A DNA stretch of 64,000 nucleotides, taken from Bilabrum cf. latius (lineage: Eukaryota > Bigyra: Bicosoecida > Bigyra > Bicosoecida). Below are positions 23,701 to 35,221 of the stretch, one piece after another (positions within the stretch are counted from its first letter, which is position 1; each line of letters begins with the position of its first letter). The notes below the pieces were generated by a model. The model was not told the origin of the DNA. It ran no database searches and saw nothing but the letters and a program-made list of their open reading frames with translations. The DNA lies in NCBI GenBank assembly GCA_965178125.1, contig OZ237771.1:186001-250000 (forward strand), in the 5' to 3' direction. A program made the position numbers and the translations under genes.

Positions 23701-26700
23701 GCTCGACCTCCCCCAGACCTGCGGAGAGACACTAGCATCCAACCAAACCGAGCAGATCTTTGAGACACAGCAAGCACTGACTGCAGCAGCGTGTATCTAC
23801 TGGGACGTCAGAACTGCAACGTGGCGGTCGGACGGGTGTCAGGCAGTGGCTCTGCTGGAGGGAGGCACGGTGTGTCGATGCACTCACCTGACGGACTTTG
23901 CATCCCGTGTGGAGGTGCTGCTGCAGTCCAACCGGGAGGTGTTCAGAGTGGGCTCTCGGCCTATCACGCCGGGGCAGGTGCTGGCGAACCCCGAGACATT
24001 CATTGCGGTCGGCGCCATGACGCTTGGAATCATCCTGGCGGCGGTGGGCACGCTGTGGATCGAGCAGCGCGACCAGCTGAGATTCTCGAGGAGTCTGGTG
24101 CAAGATCCAGAGGTGGCAATAGTGCGCAACATGGCTAGACTGGAGGGTGTTGCCGAGTTGCTCACCACTTCGTCACTGAAGTGGCAGCAGCGCACCAAGG
24201 ACGCAACTGCAACCGATTCGACTGCTTCATCATCCAGTGCCCCTGAGCTCAAGCAAGCGCTGCACATAACTCTTAAGGCTCTATCAACGATGAGCAATGC
24301 AGCCGGCGGCAACTTGCATCGCACTTCAAAGCGCGGCAAAAGGCAAGCATCGTCGCAATCGAAGCTGGCAGTGTTCGAATTCGACCTGCCAGGCACGCGA
24401 GTTTTCGTGGAGCAGGAGCTGATGGCTCGCAGTGCTGACAAAGTGGAGAGGCAGCACCAGGACGGGTGCTGCTACTGCTGCTACAAGTGGTGCTGCAGCG
24501 TGAGAGTTGAACCCGAGTCGGTCGCAGGAGGGCAGCAGAGATCGGTTGCAACCGGTAACCTCGCGGCAGCTGGTCGCAACATCCGGGGCATGTACGCAGG
24601 AGTGGTCAACGAGAAGCCGGAGCAGCAGGTCGGATCCAACCTGGTCAAACACGGATCAGGGATACAACCCCGCGCAACTTCAGATATCCTACAGGCAGGC
24701 ACCGGACACACGGCCTCCCAGCTCGCGGCGATGAGCGCATGCTATCGGGCCTGGGTCCTGCGGTGCGACTTGCTTCGCCTGTGGTGCGCGCGACTGCCGT
24801 TCGAGCACATCTTCCTGGCGGCCTTCTTCCGGTTTAACTACCAGCAGGATCGGATCATGCGGCTGGGCCAGCTGCTGGCTGTGATTTTTGTGGCCATGTT
24901 TGCCACGGCGTTCTTCTACAGCATCACAGGGGCGGACTACTCTGGGATTGATGATGACTGCGATGGCGTTGACGACTTCGTTCCACTGGCGCTATGGGAG
25001 CGGGGGGTCTTTGCTGTGCTTGCTTCCGTGATGCAGTTCCCGGCCGATGCGATCATGACCGCTTTGTTCAGCAAGGCAGGTGACGCGTGCTTCCAGCGGC
25101 GATACTTCCCCATCTGGCGCGAGCTGGAGCTTAGGTCAGTGGCCGAGGTGCACCTGGGCTCCAAGGTGGGTGATTTGAGGAGGAAGTTGCAGGTGCTGCA
25201 GACCGTGCTGACGAACCGGATCGAGTCAGGCCAGGGCACAATCGGGACTAGTGACATTGACCAGCTCCGCATGGTTGGCGAGTTGCTTGGAGACGAGAAC
25301 ACGGAGGCTTTGATAGACAACGCCATCGATGCGCGCAATGCCTCGTGCTATGAAAGGCTGTCTGAGGTAAGCAGCAGCCTAGCAGCGCGATATGACCGGG
25401 GGAGTGTGGTGGCAGCGACACCTGAACAGGGCAGTAGCGAAGCCGCTGCAGCTCAGTTCCGTTCTCCCCCCGAGGCCCAGCACTCATCACGCCATACCCC
25501 TGGTGCCTCTGCTGTAGCCAAACGCCTGCAGCACAATGCAGTGCGCCTGAGTCTGATCCGAGCCCTCCGCGAATACGGCGATTTCCTTGCCACGGGCGCG
25601 CGCTGCAAGTACGCTTGCATGGGTGCCGCGTGCTCCTGTCGTTGGTGCGAGGCTCGTTGCTGCATGACCCGGGGCAGGATCGATGGTGGGGTGCAGCATC
25701 TGAGGAACATCGCCCGTCTATCCGCGCAGCTGGTGCTGTCATCGCCACCTGGAGTCAGTGAAGAGTCCGATGTACCCCGGCGCATCGCAGATCGAGCCCT
25801 GCGTGAAGCTAGCTCTAAAGACTCCGAGTCATCCCCCAATGTGTTTTGGTTCCTGCCTGTGGATGACTTGCCAGACGTGTACAATCCCATATCGCTGGGG
25901 TGGTCAGACCCGCCGACCTGCTGCGTCTGCTGCTGCCCGTGCCTCGTGTGGTGCATGCAGCGCACCCCGTCCCAGAAGCCTTTGTTCCTTGTGCGCGAGA
26001 TGGCAGCGGAGGGCAGGCACTACGGCTGCTGCTACTGCGCGCGGGATATTCGGACGGATCCCACGCGGGAATGGGTGCAGACAGTCCAGTCGCATGAAGA
26101 ATCCACAGGTGAAGGAAAGCAAGCAACTCCAAGGAGCGCAGGCCAGCGTGGAGATCGCATGGAATCCGACCATCGGAGGTACTGCGCGTGCTGTGACTGC
26201 TGCAAGTGGGGTCCTCTTGACGCGCTGAGGTGCGTGTGCTCCGTGGAGCAGTCCCAGCTGCGGGGCATTGCTGACCTGGTGCTTGATTAGGAAGATGGTG
26301 TGATGATGGAACTCATGGAGCAGCTGAAGGGTGCTTTCACTGGGTCAATTGGTCAAGGGGGCAGCGAACCTGTCGACAGCGACTCGGACGACTCGGGCGT
26401 CCACGCGGATCACGTGCTGTATGACGACTGCGATTGGCACACTCCTGATTCTAGCCAAGCCAGGGGACGTGCTCGGCTTGGACTCATGGAAGATACCCAT
26501 GGCACAGGGATTGACACTAGCCCGATCCACGATGATCGTCATGCACACGGCTAGGCCGCATTGCCCGGCTCTGTCAATTCACCTTCCTATGGGGCAGTAT
26601 TGGCGACACCGCGAGTGCCATCAGCACATGCTCCTGCATCGTACACGTAGGGCAGTGGTACGTCTAGCTCAGATGCCCCGTCCACTGTAGACTCACTCGT

Positions 26701-28168
26701 GGCCACTGGACCATCAGTCCATCGCTCAGCCAAGGACGCAAGTGGTCTCACCAAGACGCCATCGAGGTCGGGCACTCAGCAGCAGCAGCAGAGCCACAGG
26801 CTCAACTCGAGTGATCGATCGGATGACTCGGAGCGCGAGATGCAGCTCGCGAGACAGCTGGTTCTTTCTGCGCTATCCTCGGGGTCCAGGAGCGCGCAAA
26901 GGTCCCGACGGGCTGCCCACCGGCGGTTCTCGCTCGCATCCAGCACGCTGCACTCAATCGACGGTCAAGAGCATGCCTCGGATCCCATCGACCAGCACGG
27001 CCCGACCGAGCTGCAGGTGATCATGCAAGAGACTCTCTCCGATGACAAGATGCGGGCCGTCGTGAGGGGCACGCTGCTGCGGGAGGGCAGCACCAAGAGC
27101 TCTGCGATCGTGTACTCGGCGGTGTCATTCGTGCTGCTGGGGGCGATCTTGTCGTTTGTGCTGTGGTTCATCATCGCATTTGGGCTGACGAGAGGCAGGC
27201 AGGTGATCAGCGAGTTCATGCTGACGTTCTGGGCCTCGCAGGGAATCACCTTCTTGGTGACCCAGCCGCTGATCGTGTTTGCAGGGATCGCGTGGGCCAC
27301 CACCTTCGGCCCCGAGGCGCAGCAGCTGTGCTCATGGATGCCCCTGTGCGGGGGCACTGATGACTCGCAGAAGCTGGCGGGGTCGCACGTGCTGTCTGGT
27401 CGGGTTGGCAATGTCGCGATGCTGCATGCAGTGGGGGCGACGGCGGGTCTGTCAGCGCAAGACAGCCTGCTGGTGTTCTCGCTCACCTCTGCACTTTCGG
27501 CTGCATTTGTGTCTGGTTTTGAGGATACTGGTGCAAGGCAGTCCTTGGGGTCTCAACAGGCGGACGATGGGCCTGGATCGTCAGTCTCCAACTCAACCGG
27601 GCAGGACTAGTCACGGGAGGCATCTTATTCTAGCCCGGCGGCGTCAGTGGCACGAAGGAGAGTGCTATTCGCCCGGATGGAGCGGCGCCTGCACGACAGC
27701 CTGACTCGAGAATTTGCTCGGTTCAGGTTTTAGAATGCGGTGTAGTCGATCCGCGCAGCGATCCAGAGAATCGTGGTGACCCTGGGGCGATCGGGCAGCA
27801 GCAGCTCTCGCCCGTTTGACACGATCGACCGAGAACCTGTTCAGAAGGTTCTCGACTTCGGTGAGGACCAGGATAGTGTCCACAGTCGATCCATCAAGTA
27901 TGCGAGCAACGAAACACCTGGATCTGTTATTGAAGATGTAGACCAAGATGTCATACGAGCCCCTGGCGAGGCCTTGTAGGGCAAGATAGGGACCCAACTG
28001 GAGACTGGGCCAATGGTGCTGCAACTCGAGACCGACAGGGAGGATCCTGCTCTAGCTGTGTGGCTCCAAAAGAGTTGCGAGCAAGTGCTGACTTTGCTGG
28101 ATGCTGCCGTGGAGAGCCAAAGGGAACGTTTGCGGCCCGAGGTGCGCGGAGCTGTGGGATTGGACTGA
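14753..28168 (+). CDS. Giant FG-GAP / GPS / polycystin-1-like membrane receptor
   Basis: A frame of about 4,470 codons, open from 14714 (after TAA 14711) to TGA 28166-28168, crosses fifteen TAG codons (15599, 15983, 16103, 16355, 17687, 18350, 18407, 20246, 26288, 26552, 26648, 27608, 27731, 27743, 27977) and no other stop. Order: hydrophobic N-terminus; FG-GAP repeats with calcium loops such as DIDGNGAPDLAVGAP and DMNGDGITDIAVGA (residues about 180-1505); a Ser/Thr/Pro linker (about 1530-1660); a long REJ-like extracellular region; a GPS motif near 3013-3050 (C-x-x-W...W...GC...VCRCTHLTDFA). Transmembrane helices follow near 3084-3102, 3370-3391, 3419-3440, 4119-4144 and 4156-4182. The last pair (AFGLTRG...ASQGITFLVTQPL) resembles helices 4-5 of polycystin-1. 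No PLAT domain and no C-terminal cation-channel block was seen. Long cytosolic loops carry Cys clusters (CCVCCCPCLVWC, CACCDCC). The start is unresolved: 14753 is TTG, the first in-frame ATG is 15125, and homology to the third copy begins just after CCGCAG near 15009, so an upstream exon is likely. Confidence 0.8.
19353..19670 (+). repeat. 36-bp tandem repeat encoding Ser/Thr/Pro linker, about 8 units
   Basis: The unit encodes the 12 residues SSPSTSPTPSVS with small variants (VTSS, SNSPASS). It forms an extended, probably O-glycosylated stalk between the FG-GAP propeller and the REJ/GPS part. The other arm has about 17 units, so copy number differs between the duplicates. Confidence 0.9.
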
Positions 28169-28463
28169 TATTCAGTGCCCTTGTTTGCAAGAGACTGCTT
28201 GGAGAGCGCGCAAATTCTTACGTTGGCCCGAAATTGCTTTGCTTGCTATAGTTTATTAAATTGCCAAATTTCGGAGGTTTGAACCTTATTTGAATACGTA
28301 TCCGTGGAATAGTAACGTGTCCTAAGCATATCCGGATAGTCTATCAAGACTGCTAGCGAGCAAAATAATTAATTTCTCTCAATGCTAATAAGATAAAAAT
28401 TACAGCGGCCTGCATTGGCTAACGCAACCTAGTGGTCGTGAATACTTCTCGGCTCAAACTGGA
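28159..28463. other. AT-rich spacer at the axis of the inverted duplication
   Basis: About 305 bp of unique, AT-rich sequence separates the arms. The two receptor genes end convergently at its edges (TGA at 28166-28168 on plus, TGA at 28454-28456 on minus). No gene or clear hairpin was recognised inside it. Confidence 0.6.
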
Positions 28464-31400
28464 CCAACAGCCCCCCGCACCTCGGGCCGTAGCCGTTGCC
28501 GTTGGCTCTCCACGGCAGCGTCCAGTAAAGTGAGCAGTCTCTGGCAACTTTTGCGGAGCCACCCAGCTAGGGCAGCATCCCCCATGACAATCTCGAGCTG
28601 CGGCACAATCGGCCCAACTTCCAGAAGTGGAGTTCCAGCCTTGACTTGGCCAACCTTGCCACACCCTCGGTGGAGACCTTGGGCTGGATGCCCGGTAGAT
28701 GCTCCCTTTTCCAACCGCTGTTGAGTAGGATGAATGACAACGCTTCTACTCTTCACAGGCCTGCTATCGGCATGCACGTCATCATCCTCCTCACAATTAA
28801 AATCAAGAGCCCTTCGTACAGGTTTTCGGCCAATCTCGTCATCATAGTCCAACATGCGAGAGCTGCTGCTGCCTGATCGCCCCAGGGTCACCACGATTCT
28901 CTGGATCGCTGCGCGGATCGACTACACCGCATTCTAAAACCTGAACCGAGCAAATTCTCGAGTCAGGCTGTCGTGCAGGCGCCGCTCCATCCGGGCGAAT
29001 AGCACTCTCCTTCGTGCCGCTGACGCCGCCGGGCTAGAATCAGATGCCTCCCGTGACTAGTCCTGCCCGGTTGAGTTGGAGAATGACGATCCAGGCCCAT
29101 CGTCCGCCTGTTGAGACCCCAAGGATCGCCTTGCACCAGTATCCTCAAAACCAGACACAAATGCAGCCGAAAGTGCAGAGGTGAGTGAGAACACCAGTAG
29201 GCTGTCTTGCGCTGACAGACCCGCCGTCGCCCCCACTGCATGCAGCATCGCGACATTGCCAACCCGACCAGACAGCACCTGCGACCCCGCCAGCTTCTGC
29301 GAGTCATCAGTGCCCCCGCACAGGGGCATCCATGAGCACAGCTGCTGCGCCTCGGGGCCGAAGGTGGTGGCCCACGCGATCCCTGCAAACACGATCAGCG
29401 GCTGGGTCACCAAGAAGGTGATTCCCTGCGAGGCCCAGAACGTCAGCATGAACTCGCTGATCACCTGCCTGCCTCTCGTCAGCCCAAATGCGATGATGAA
29501 CCACAGCACAAACGACAAGATCGCCCCCAGCAGCACGAATGACACCGCCGAGTACACGATCGCAGAGCTCTCGGTGCTGCCCTCCCGCAGCAGGGTGCCC
29601 CTCACGACGGCCCGCATCTTGTCATCGGACAGAGTCTCTTGCATGATCACCTGCAGCTCGGTCGGGCCGTGCTGGTCGATGGGATCCGAGGCATGCTCTT
29701 GACCGTCGATTGAGTGCAGCGTGCTGGATGCGAGCGAGAACCGCCGGTGGGCAGCCCGTCGGGACCTTCGCGCGCTCCTGGACCCCGAGGATAGCGCAGA
29801 AAGAACCAGCTGTCTCGCGAGCTGCATCTCGCGCTCCAAGTCATCCGATCGACCACTCGAGTTGAGCCTGTGGCTCTGCTGCTGCTGCTGAGTGCCCGAC
29901 CTCGATGGCGTCTTGGTGAGACCACTTGCGTCCTTGGCTGAGCGATGGACTGATGGTCCCGTGGCCACAAGTGAGTCTGCAGTGGACGGGGCATCTGAGC
30001 TAGACGTACCACTGCCCTGCGAATATGACGCAGGATCGTGTGCTGATGGCACTCGCGGTGTCGCCAATACTGCCCCATAGGAAGGTGAATTGACAGAGCC
30101 GGGCAATGCGGCCTAGCCATGAGCGTGGCAATCATTTTGGATCGGGCTAGTGTCAATCCCTGTGCCATGGGTATCTTCCATGAGTCCAAGCCGAGCACGC
30201 CCCCTGGCTTGGCTAGCATCCGGGGTGTGCCAATCGCAGTCATCATACACCACGTGATCCGCATGGACACCCGAGTCGTCCGAGTCGTCCGAGTCGCTGT
30301 CGATAGGTTCGCTGCCCCCTTGACCAATTGACCCAGTGAAAGCACCTTTCAGCTGCTCCATGAGCTCCATCATCACACCATCTTCCTAATCAAGCACCAG
30401 GTCAGCAATGCCCCGCAGCTGGGACTGCTCCACTGAGCACACGCACCTCAGCGCGTCAAGAGGACCCCACTCGCAGCAGTCGCAGCACGCGCAGTACCTC
30501 CGATGGTCGGATTCCATGCGATCTCCACGCTGGCCTGTGCTCCTTGGAGTTGCTTGCTCTACTTCACCTGTGGATTCTTCATGCGACTGGACTGTCTGCA
30601 CCCATTCCCGGGTGGGATCCGTCCGAATATCCCGCGCGCAGTAGCAGCAGCCGTAGTGCCTGCCCTCCGCTGCCATCTCGCGCACAAGGAACAAAGGCTT
30701 CTGGGACGGGGTGCGCTGCATGCACCACACGAGGCACGGGCAGCAGCAGACGCAGCAGGTCGGCGGGTCTGACCACCCCAGCGATATGGGATTGTACACG
30801 TCTGGCAAGTCATCCACAGGCAGGAACCAAAACACATTGGGGGATGACTCGGAGTCTTTAGAGCTAGCTTCACGCAGGGCTCGATCTGCGATGCGCCGGG
30901 GTACATCGGACTCTTCACTGACTCCAGGTGGCGATGACAGCACCAGCTGCGCGGATAGACGGGCGATGTTCCTCAGATGCTGCACCCCACCATCGATCCT
31001 GCCCCGGGTCATGCAGCAACGAGCCTCGCACCAACGACAGGAGCACGCGGCACCAATGCAAGCGTACTTGCAGCGCGCGCCCGTGGCAAGGAAATCGCCG
31101 TATTCGCGGAGGGCTCGGATCAGACTCAGGCGCACTGCATTGTGCTGCAGGCGTTTGGCTGCAGCAGAGGCACCAGGGGTATGGTGTGATGAGTGCTGGG
31201 CCTCGGGGGGAGAACGGAACTGAGCTGCAGCCGCTTCGCTACTGCCCTGTTCAGGCGTCGCTGCCACCACACTCTCCCGGTCCTGTCGCGCTGCTAGGCT
31301 GCTGCTTACCTCAGACAGCCTTTCATAGCACGAGGCATTGCGCGCATCGATGGCGTTGTCTATCAGAGCCTCCGTGTTCTCGTCTCCGAGCAACTCGCCA

Positions 31401-32280
31401 ACCATGCGGAGCTGGTCAATGTCACTAGTCCCGATTGTGCCCTGGCCTGACTCGATCCGGTTCGTCAGCACGGTCTGTAGGACCTGCAGCTTCCTCCTCA
31501 AATCACCCACCTTGGAGCCCAGGTGCACCTCGGCCACTGACCTAAGCTCCAGCTCGCGCCAGATGGGGAAGTACCGCCGCTGGAAGCACGCGTCACCTGC
31601 CTTGCTGAACAAAGCGGTCATGATTGCATCGGCCGGGAACTGCATCACGGAAGCAAGCACAGCGAAGACCCCGCGCTCCCATAGCGCCAGTGGAACGAAG
31701 TCATCAACGCCATCGCAGTCATCATCAATCCCAGAGTAGTCCGCTCCCGTGATGCTGTAGAAGAACGCCGTGGCAAACATAGCCACGAAAATCACAGCCA
31801 GCAGCTGGCCCAGCCGCATGATCCGATCCTGCTGGTAGTTAAACCGGAAGAAGGCCGCCAGGAAGATGTGCTCGAACGGCAGTCGGGCGCACCACAGGCG
31901 AAGCAAGTCGCACCGCAGGACCCAGGCCCGATAGCATGCGCTCATCGCCGCGAGCTGGGAGGCCGTGTGTCCGGTGCCTGCCTGTAGGATATCTGAAGTT
32001 GCGCGAGGTTGTATCCCTGATCCGTGTTTGACCAGGTTGGATCCGACCTGCTGCTCCGGTTTCTCGTTGACCACTCCTGCGTACATGCCCCGTATGTTGC
32101 GACCAGCTGCCGCGAGGTTACCGGTTGCAACCGATCTCTGCTGCCCTCCTGCGACCGACTCGGGTTCAACTCTCACGCTGCAGCACCACTTGTAGCAGCA
32201 GTAGCAGCACCCGTCCTGGTGCTGCCTCTCCACTTTGTCAGCACTGCGAGCCATCAGCTCCTGCTCCACGAACACTCGCG
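28454..32280 (-). pseudogene. 3' part of the second polycystin-like receptor, cut off by insertion
   Basis: Continuation of the right-arm receptor copy beyond the retroelement, in one frame down to TGA 28454-28456. TAG codons include 30386-30388, 30113-30115 and 29057-29059. It holds the Cys-rich loops and transmembrane helices 2-5 of the left copy, nearly identical in sequence (HIFLAAFFRFNY, GVFAVLASVMQFPADA, TFLVTQPLIVFAGIAW). At the codon matching TAG 26648 of the left copy this copy has CAG. The last 150 or so residues differ strongly from the left copy before converging again on LLTLLDAAVESQRxRLRPEV. Without the 5' part it has no promoter or signal peptide of its own, so I call it disrupted. 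It has no other inactivating change, so the insertion is probably recent. Confidence 0.7.
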
Positions 32281-32433
32281 AAACTGACATTGATTTGTAC
32301 GTTACATCGAATCAGTTCTAGAACCTCCGGTTAGGGTTGCTAGAAAATGCGAGGGCGTGCTGGGCCCCGGCTCCTCGGGCGGTTGACCACCCGTGGCGCC
32401 ACAAGGGGACCCGGCTGCTGGTGCAGCCTGCGC
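32281..32433 (-). repeat. Split direct repeat B2 (153 bp)
   Basis: Base-for-base the same as 33161-33313 on inspection. Forms the terminus next to the host CGCG. Confidence 0.85.
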
Positions 32434-32552
32434 GCCTGACGCGGGTAAGCAAAGTGCCTACCCACCGGAGGTATCATTCAATCATACAATGTAAGCAGAT
32501 GCGCTCGAAGATCTAAACACCCAGCCAGTGGCTGGGAAAAGTCACCCGAGCT

Positions 32553-32797
32553 CGGTGCCGCCCTCTCAGTGAGGTGACGACCCCTACATCCAAATCCCTC
32601 AGAGTGTCTGCATGGCCTGGACTATAAAGACCGAAAATGTTCCGGAAGAAAACTATCCATGCCTGGGTGCCGCCCTCTCGTTGAGATGACGACCCCGTCT
32701 TCTGCTGACTGTCCCGCGGTGTGATTTGTTGGCTGAGGATGCCGACAAACTCACGCGCGATCCTGGGTGCCGCCCTTCGGTGTCCGGTGGCGACCCC
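32553..32797. repeat. Three imperfect 33-bp repeats inside the A2-B2 interval
   Basis: GGTGCCGCCCT...GACGACCCC-like units at about 32553-32585, 32666-32697 and 32766-32797, spaced about 100-113 bp apart. They are the only evident structure in the 555-bp interval between A2 and B2. Confidence 0.6.
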
Positions 32798-32988
32798 TGT
32801 ACCTCTGGGTGTTGAGTCATGATCCCTGCCCTGCAAGATATGCGCTATCGTTGCGCCAAATCGCAGGCCCTGGGCTGTCCTCGCGCTCCAAATTGCTGTG
32901 GTACGCGTGGGCTCTTTGCCCCATCATTCAGGGACTTGAGTCATGACACTCCTCTCTGCACTTCCTCTACACTTTGCGGGTGGGCGGG

Positions 32989-33160
32989 AAAACTTTTGCA
33001 AGCTGACTCAGAACTACACTACATTGTAGTACGTGTCTTCTTGAGCACTGCCGAGATCAGTATCTTCGGCGTACCCTCGGGAAGATGAGTCGGCCTTCAC
33101 GCAAATCAATCCCAGTTTCTACAGTTCCGGTCTTACTGATTGTAACCCCAGACCTGCTAA
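32989..33160 (-). repeat. Split direct repeat A2 (172 bp)
   Basis: Same sequence as 39110-39281. Contains potential hairpins ACTACATTGTAGT and GCCGAGAT...ATCTTCGGC. Directly abuts B1 at 33161, reproducing the junction a circular intermediate would have. Confidence 0.85.
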
Positions 33161-33313
33161 AAACTGACATTGATTTGTACGTTACATCGAATCAGTTCTA
33201 GAACCTCCGGTTAGGGTTGCTAGAAAATGCGAGGGCGTGCTGGGCCCCGGCTCCTCGGGCGGTTGACCACCCGTGGCGCCACAAGGGGACCCGGCTGCTG
33301 GTGCAGCCTGCGC
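33161..33313 (-). repeat. Split direct repeat B1 (153 bp)
   Basis: Same sequence as the terminal repeat 32281-32433; identity stops sharply after GCAGCCTGCGC. Confidence 0.85.
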
Positions 33314-33819
33314 CGTACTGACCCGCAGATTTGGCCACCTGTGGCCACTGCGGCTTGCCGCCCTACGCATACTGACCTGTGGGTCACATTAATCCGCTCC
33401 TTGGATATAGTCGCCACGATGGCTGCTGTCCGCTTTGCTTGCCACTAGTGGTAGTCATCTGTCGGTGGTGACCACCGTGGAGCCACTTGCATCGACTGTT
33501 GTGTTGAACTGTCAGGTTATGGTGGCTGATCTGCAGCATTCACCGTACCACCGATGAGCCTAGTCGTTGATCGCAACCAGAGATGTCAATTATATACGAA
33601 ATCCTCGCCGAGCTTAATACTGGTGCCTAAGATGCATTCAAGTACACAGGTTGCTGCGGGAGTGATCATCGCTTTCGTCGTTGTTAGTGCTATCCATTCG
33701 ACAGGACCTCCCAGTCTAGCTTACAAATGGTGCATATGGTGCTGCTCATTTTGTCCTGTCGTTGCTAGTGCTGTTCATCCGGAACTTACAAAACTCTGTT
33801 GTCGAGCTGCGTCCCTGCA

Positions 33820-34405
33820 AATGGTGCAATTGCTCACACAGGCTGCCTTGGGGATGGGCATCTCCTCCTTGGCAGCTAGTGCTGTTACTATGACAAGACC
33901 TCCTGGTCGAGCTGTTCAATGGTGTACATGGTGCAATTGCTCACACAGGCTGCCTTGGGGGTGGTCATCTCCTCCTTGGCAGCTAGTGCTGTCGCTATGA
34001 CAAGACCTCCTGGTCGAGCTGTTCAATGGTGTACATGGTGCAATTGCTCACACAGGCTGCCTTGGGGGTTGTCATCTCCTCCTTGGCAGCTAGTGCTGTC
34101 GCTATGACAAGACCTTCTGGTCGAGCTGTTCAATGGTGTACATGGTGCAATTGCTCACACAGGCTGCATTGGGGATGGTCATCTCCTCCTTGGCAGCTAG
34201 TGCTGTCGCTATGACAAGACATCCTGGTCGAGCTGTCCAATGGTGCACATGGTGCAATTGCTCACACAGGCTGCCTTGGGGGTGGTCATCTCCTCCTTGG
34301 CGGCTAGTGCTGTCGCTATGACAAGACCTTCTGGTCGAGCTGTTTCATGGTGCACATGGTGCAATTGCTCACACAGGCTGCCTTGGGGGTGGTCATCTCC
34401 TCCTT
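33820..34405. repeat. 107-bp tandem repeat array, first block
   Basis: About five and a half units, with ATGGTGCAATTGCTCACACA recurring every 107 bp from 33820. Degenerate units extend left to about 33620. 107 is not a multiple of three, so the many 62-residue open frames here are periodic artefacts. Confidence 0.85.
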
Positions 34406-35218
34406 TGCATGTGGTCGTAGTCCCGAGAAATCCACGACGATCCTGGCCTATTCACTTGGTACTATGCGTCGCTGCATGCCCACGCCGGGGCTGAGCTTCC
34501 AAGCGTACTTCCGGACCAGCAAGGCTCTCGGCATATCTGATGTTGCTGGTTTCGATGTAACTCGAATGAATCCTGCCTCAACCTGCTTGCGAATCTCAGT
34601 AAACAGGGCTGATTGCGTTGAGGTACCTTCGTGCCAGTCGGCGTCCCCACCGTCTCGTGGAGCCTTGATCGCTGCGTCAGGCTCGAGGTACCAGTGGAAA
34701 GGCGCGCCATACTTGCGTAAGACGTGCAACACCTCCGCCACCGGACAACACTGCGTGGTGCAGATTGAGAATGTAGCTGGATGCATCCAATACAGTTTGT
34801 CCCCACTGTGCACTTGCATGCTCCTCAGTGCGCTGCTCTGCGAGTTCATGCCGCTACGTTGCTCCACAATAGCCCTCTCGGTGTGCTCTGCTCTGGCTCC
34901 CTGACGGGCTACGAGAGTTCGCTCCTGGGTGGCCTGCTTTACAGCGGACGACTAATTCCTCGAAGCCTCCTCCCGGGTCCCCCCAAGGCTAACTCTAGCA
35001 TCAAGGGATGGTCCCGTGGATTTGACAGGCAGTATGAGTCCCCCTTCGCCGTGACCTAGTCGGACCTCTCCTTCTAGTGCGAACGTCGGAGGCACTCTGC
35101 CGCCTTGCTGCTGCTACGTCGGTGCTGATGTTCGTGCTGCTTCCTACTACCGCGGCTGCCCTGTGACCTGGCCCTTCTGCGCCTCGCGCTGGGGGTGCTG
35201 TCGTCGCGCCGCTAGTAG
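34406..35218 (-). pseudogene. Retroelement gag-pol fragment with N-terminal reverse transcriptase motifs
   Basis: On the minus strand one frame is open across the whole interval if TAG is Gln (in-frame TAG at 35147-35149, 35144-35146, 35114-35116, 34952-34954 and 34448-34450). The N-terminal half is Gln/Gly-rich. The C-terminal half carries FTEIRKQVEAGFIR...ALLVRK...ARIVVDFSGLR, the arrangement seen at the start of reverse transcriptase domains (E-I-x-x-x-x-x-x-G-x-I ... P-x-x-x-V-x-K ... R-x-x-x-D-x-x-x-L). The sequence then runs into 107-bp repeats, so the catalytic YxDD part is absent. Orientation agrees with the A1-to-B2 direction of the element. I cannot distinguish DIRS from Gypsy-type RT from this piece alone. 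Confidence 0.6.
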
Positions 35219-35221
35219 ATG

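Larger units (their letters stand above)
12521..28158 (+). repeat. Left arm of giant inverted duplication
   Basis: From about 12521 (TTCAGAACATGATTACC) to about 28158 the plus strand matches, with a few percent divergence, the reverse complement of 28464-51426. The arm holds most of the propeller gene, the 0.8-kb intergenic region and the whole polycystin-like gene. Differences include single-base changes, small indels, a different number of 12-residue Ser/Pro repeats, and the 7-kb insertion confined to the right arm. The last few hundred bases next to the spacer are clearly more diverged than the interior. Confidence 0.9.

Noticed and set aside
28169-28453. tRNA or other structured RNA in the AT-rich spacer
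   Set aside because: No T-loop GGTTCGAATCC-like box or cloverleaf could be traced.
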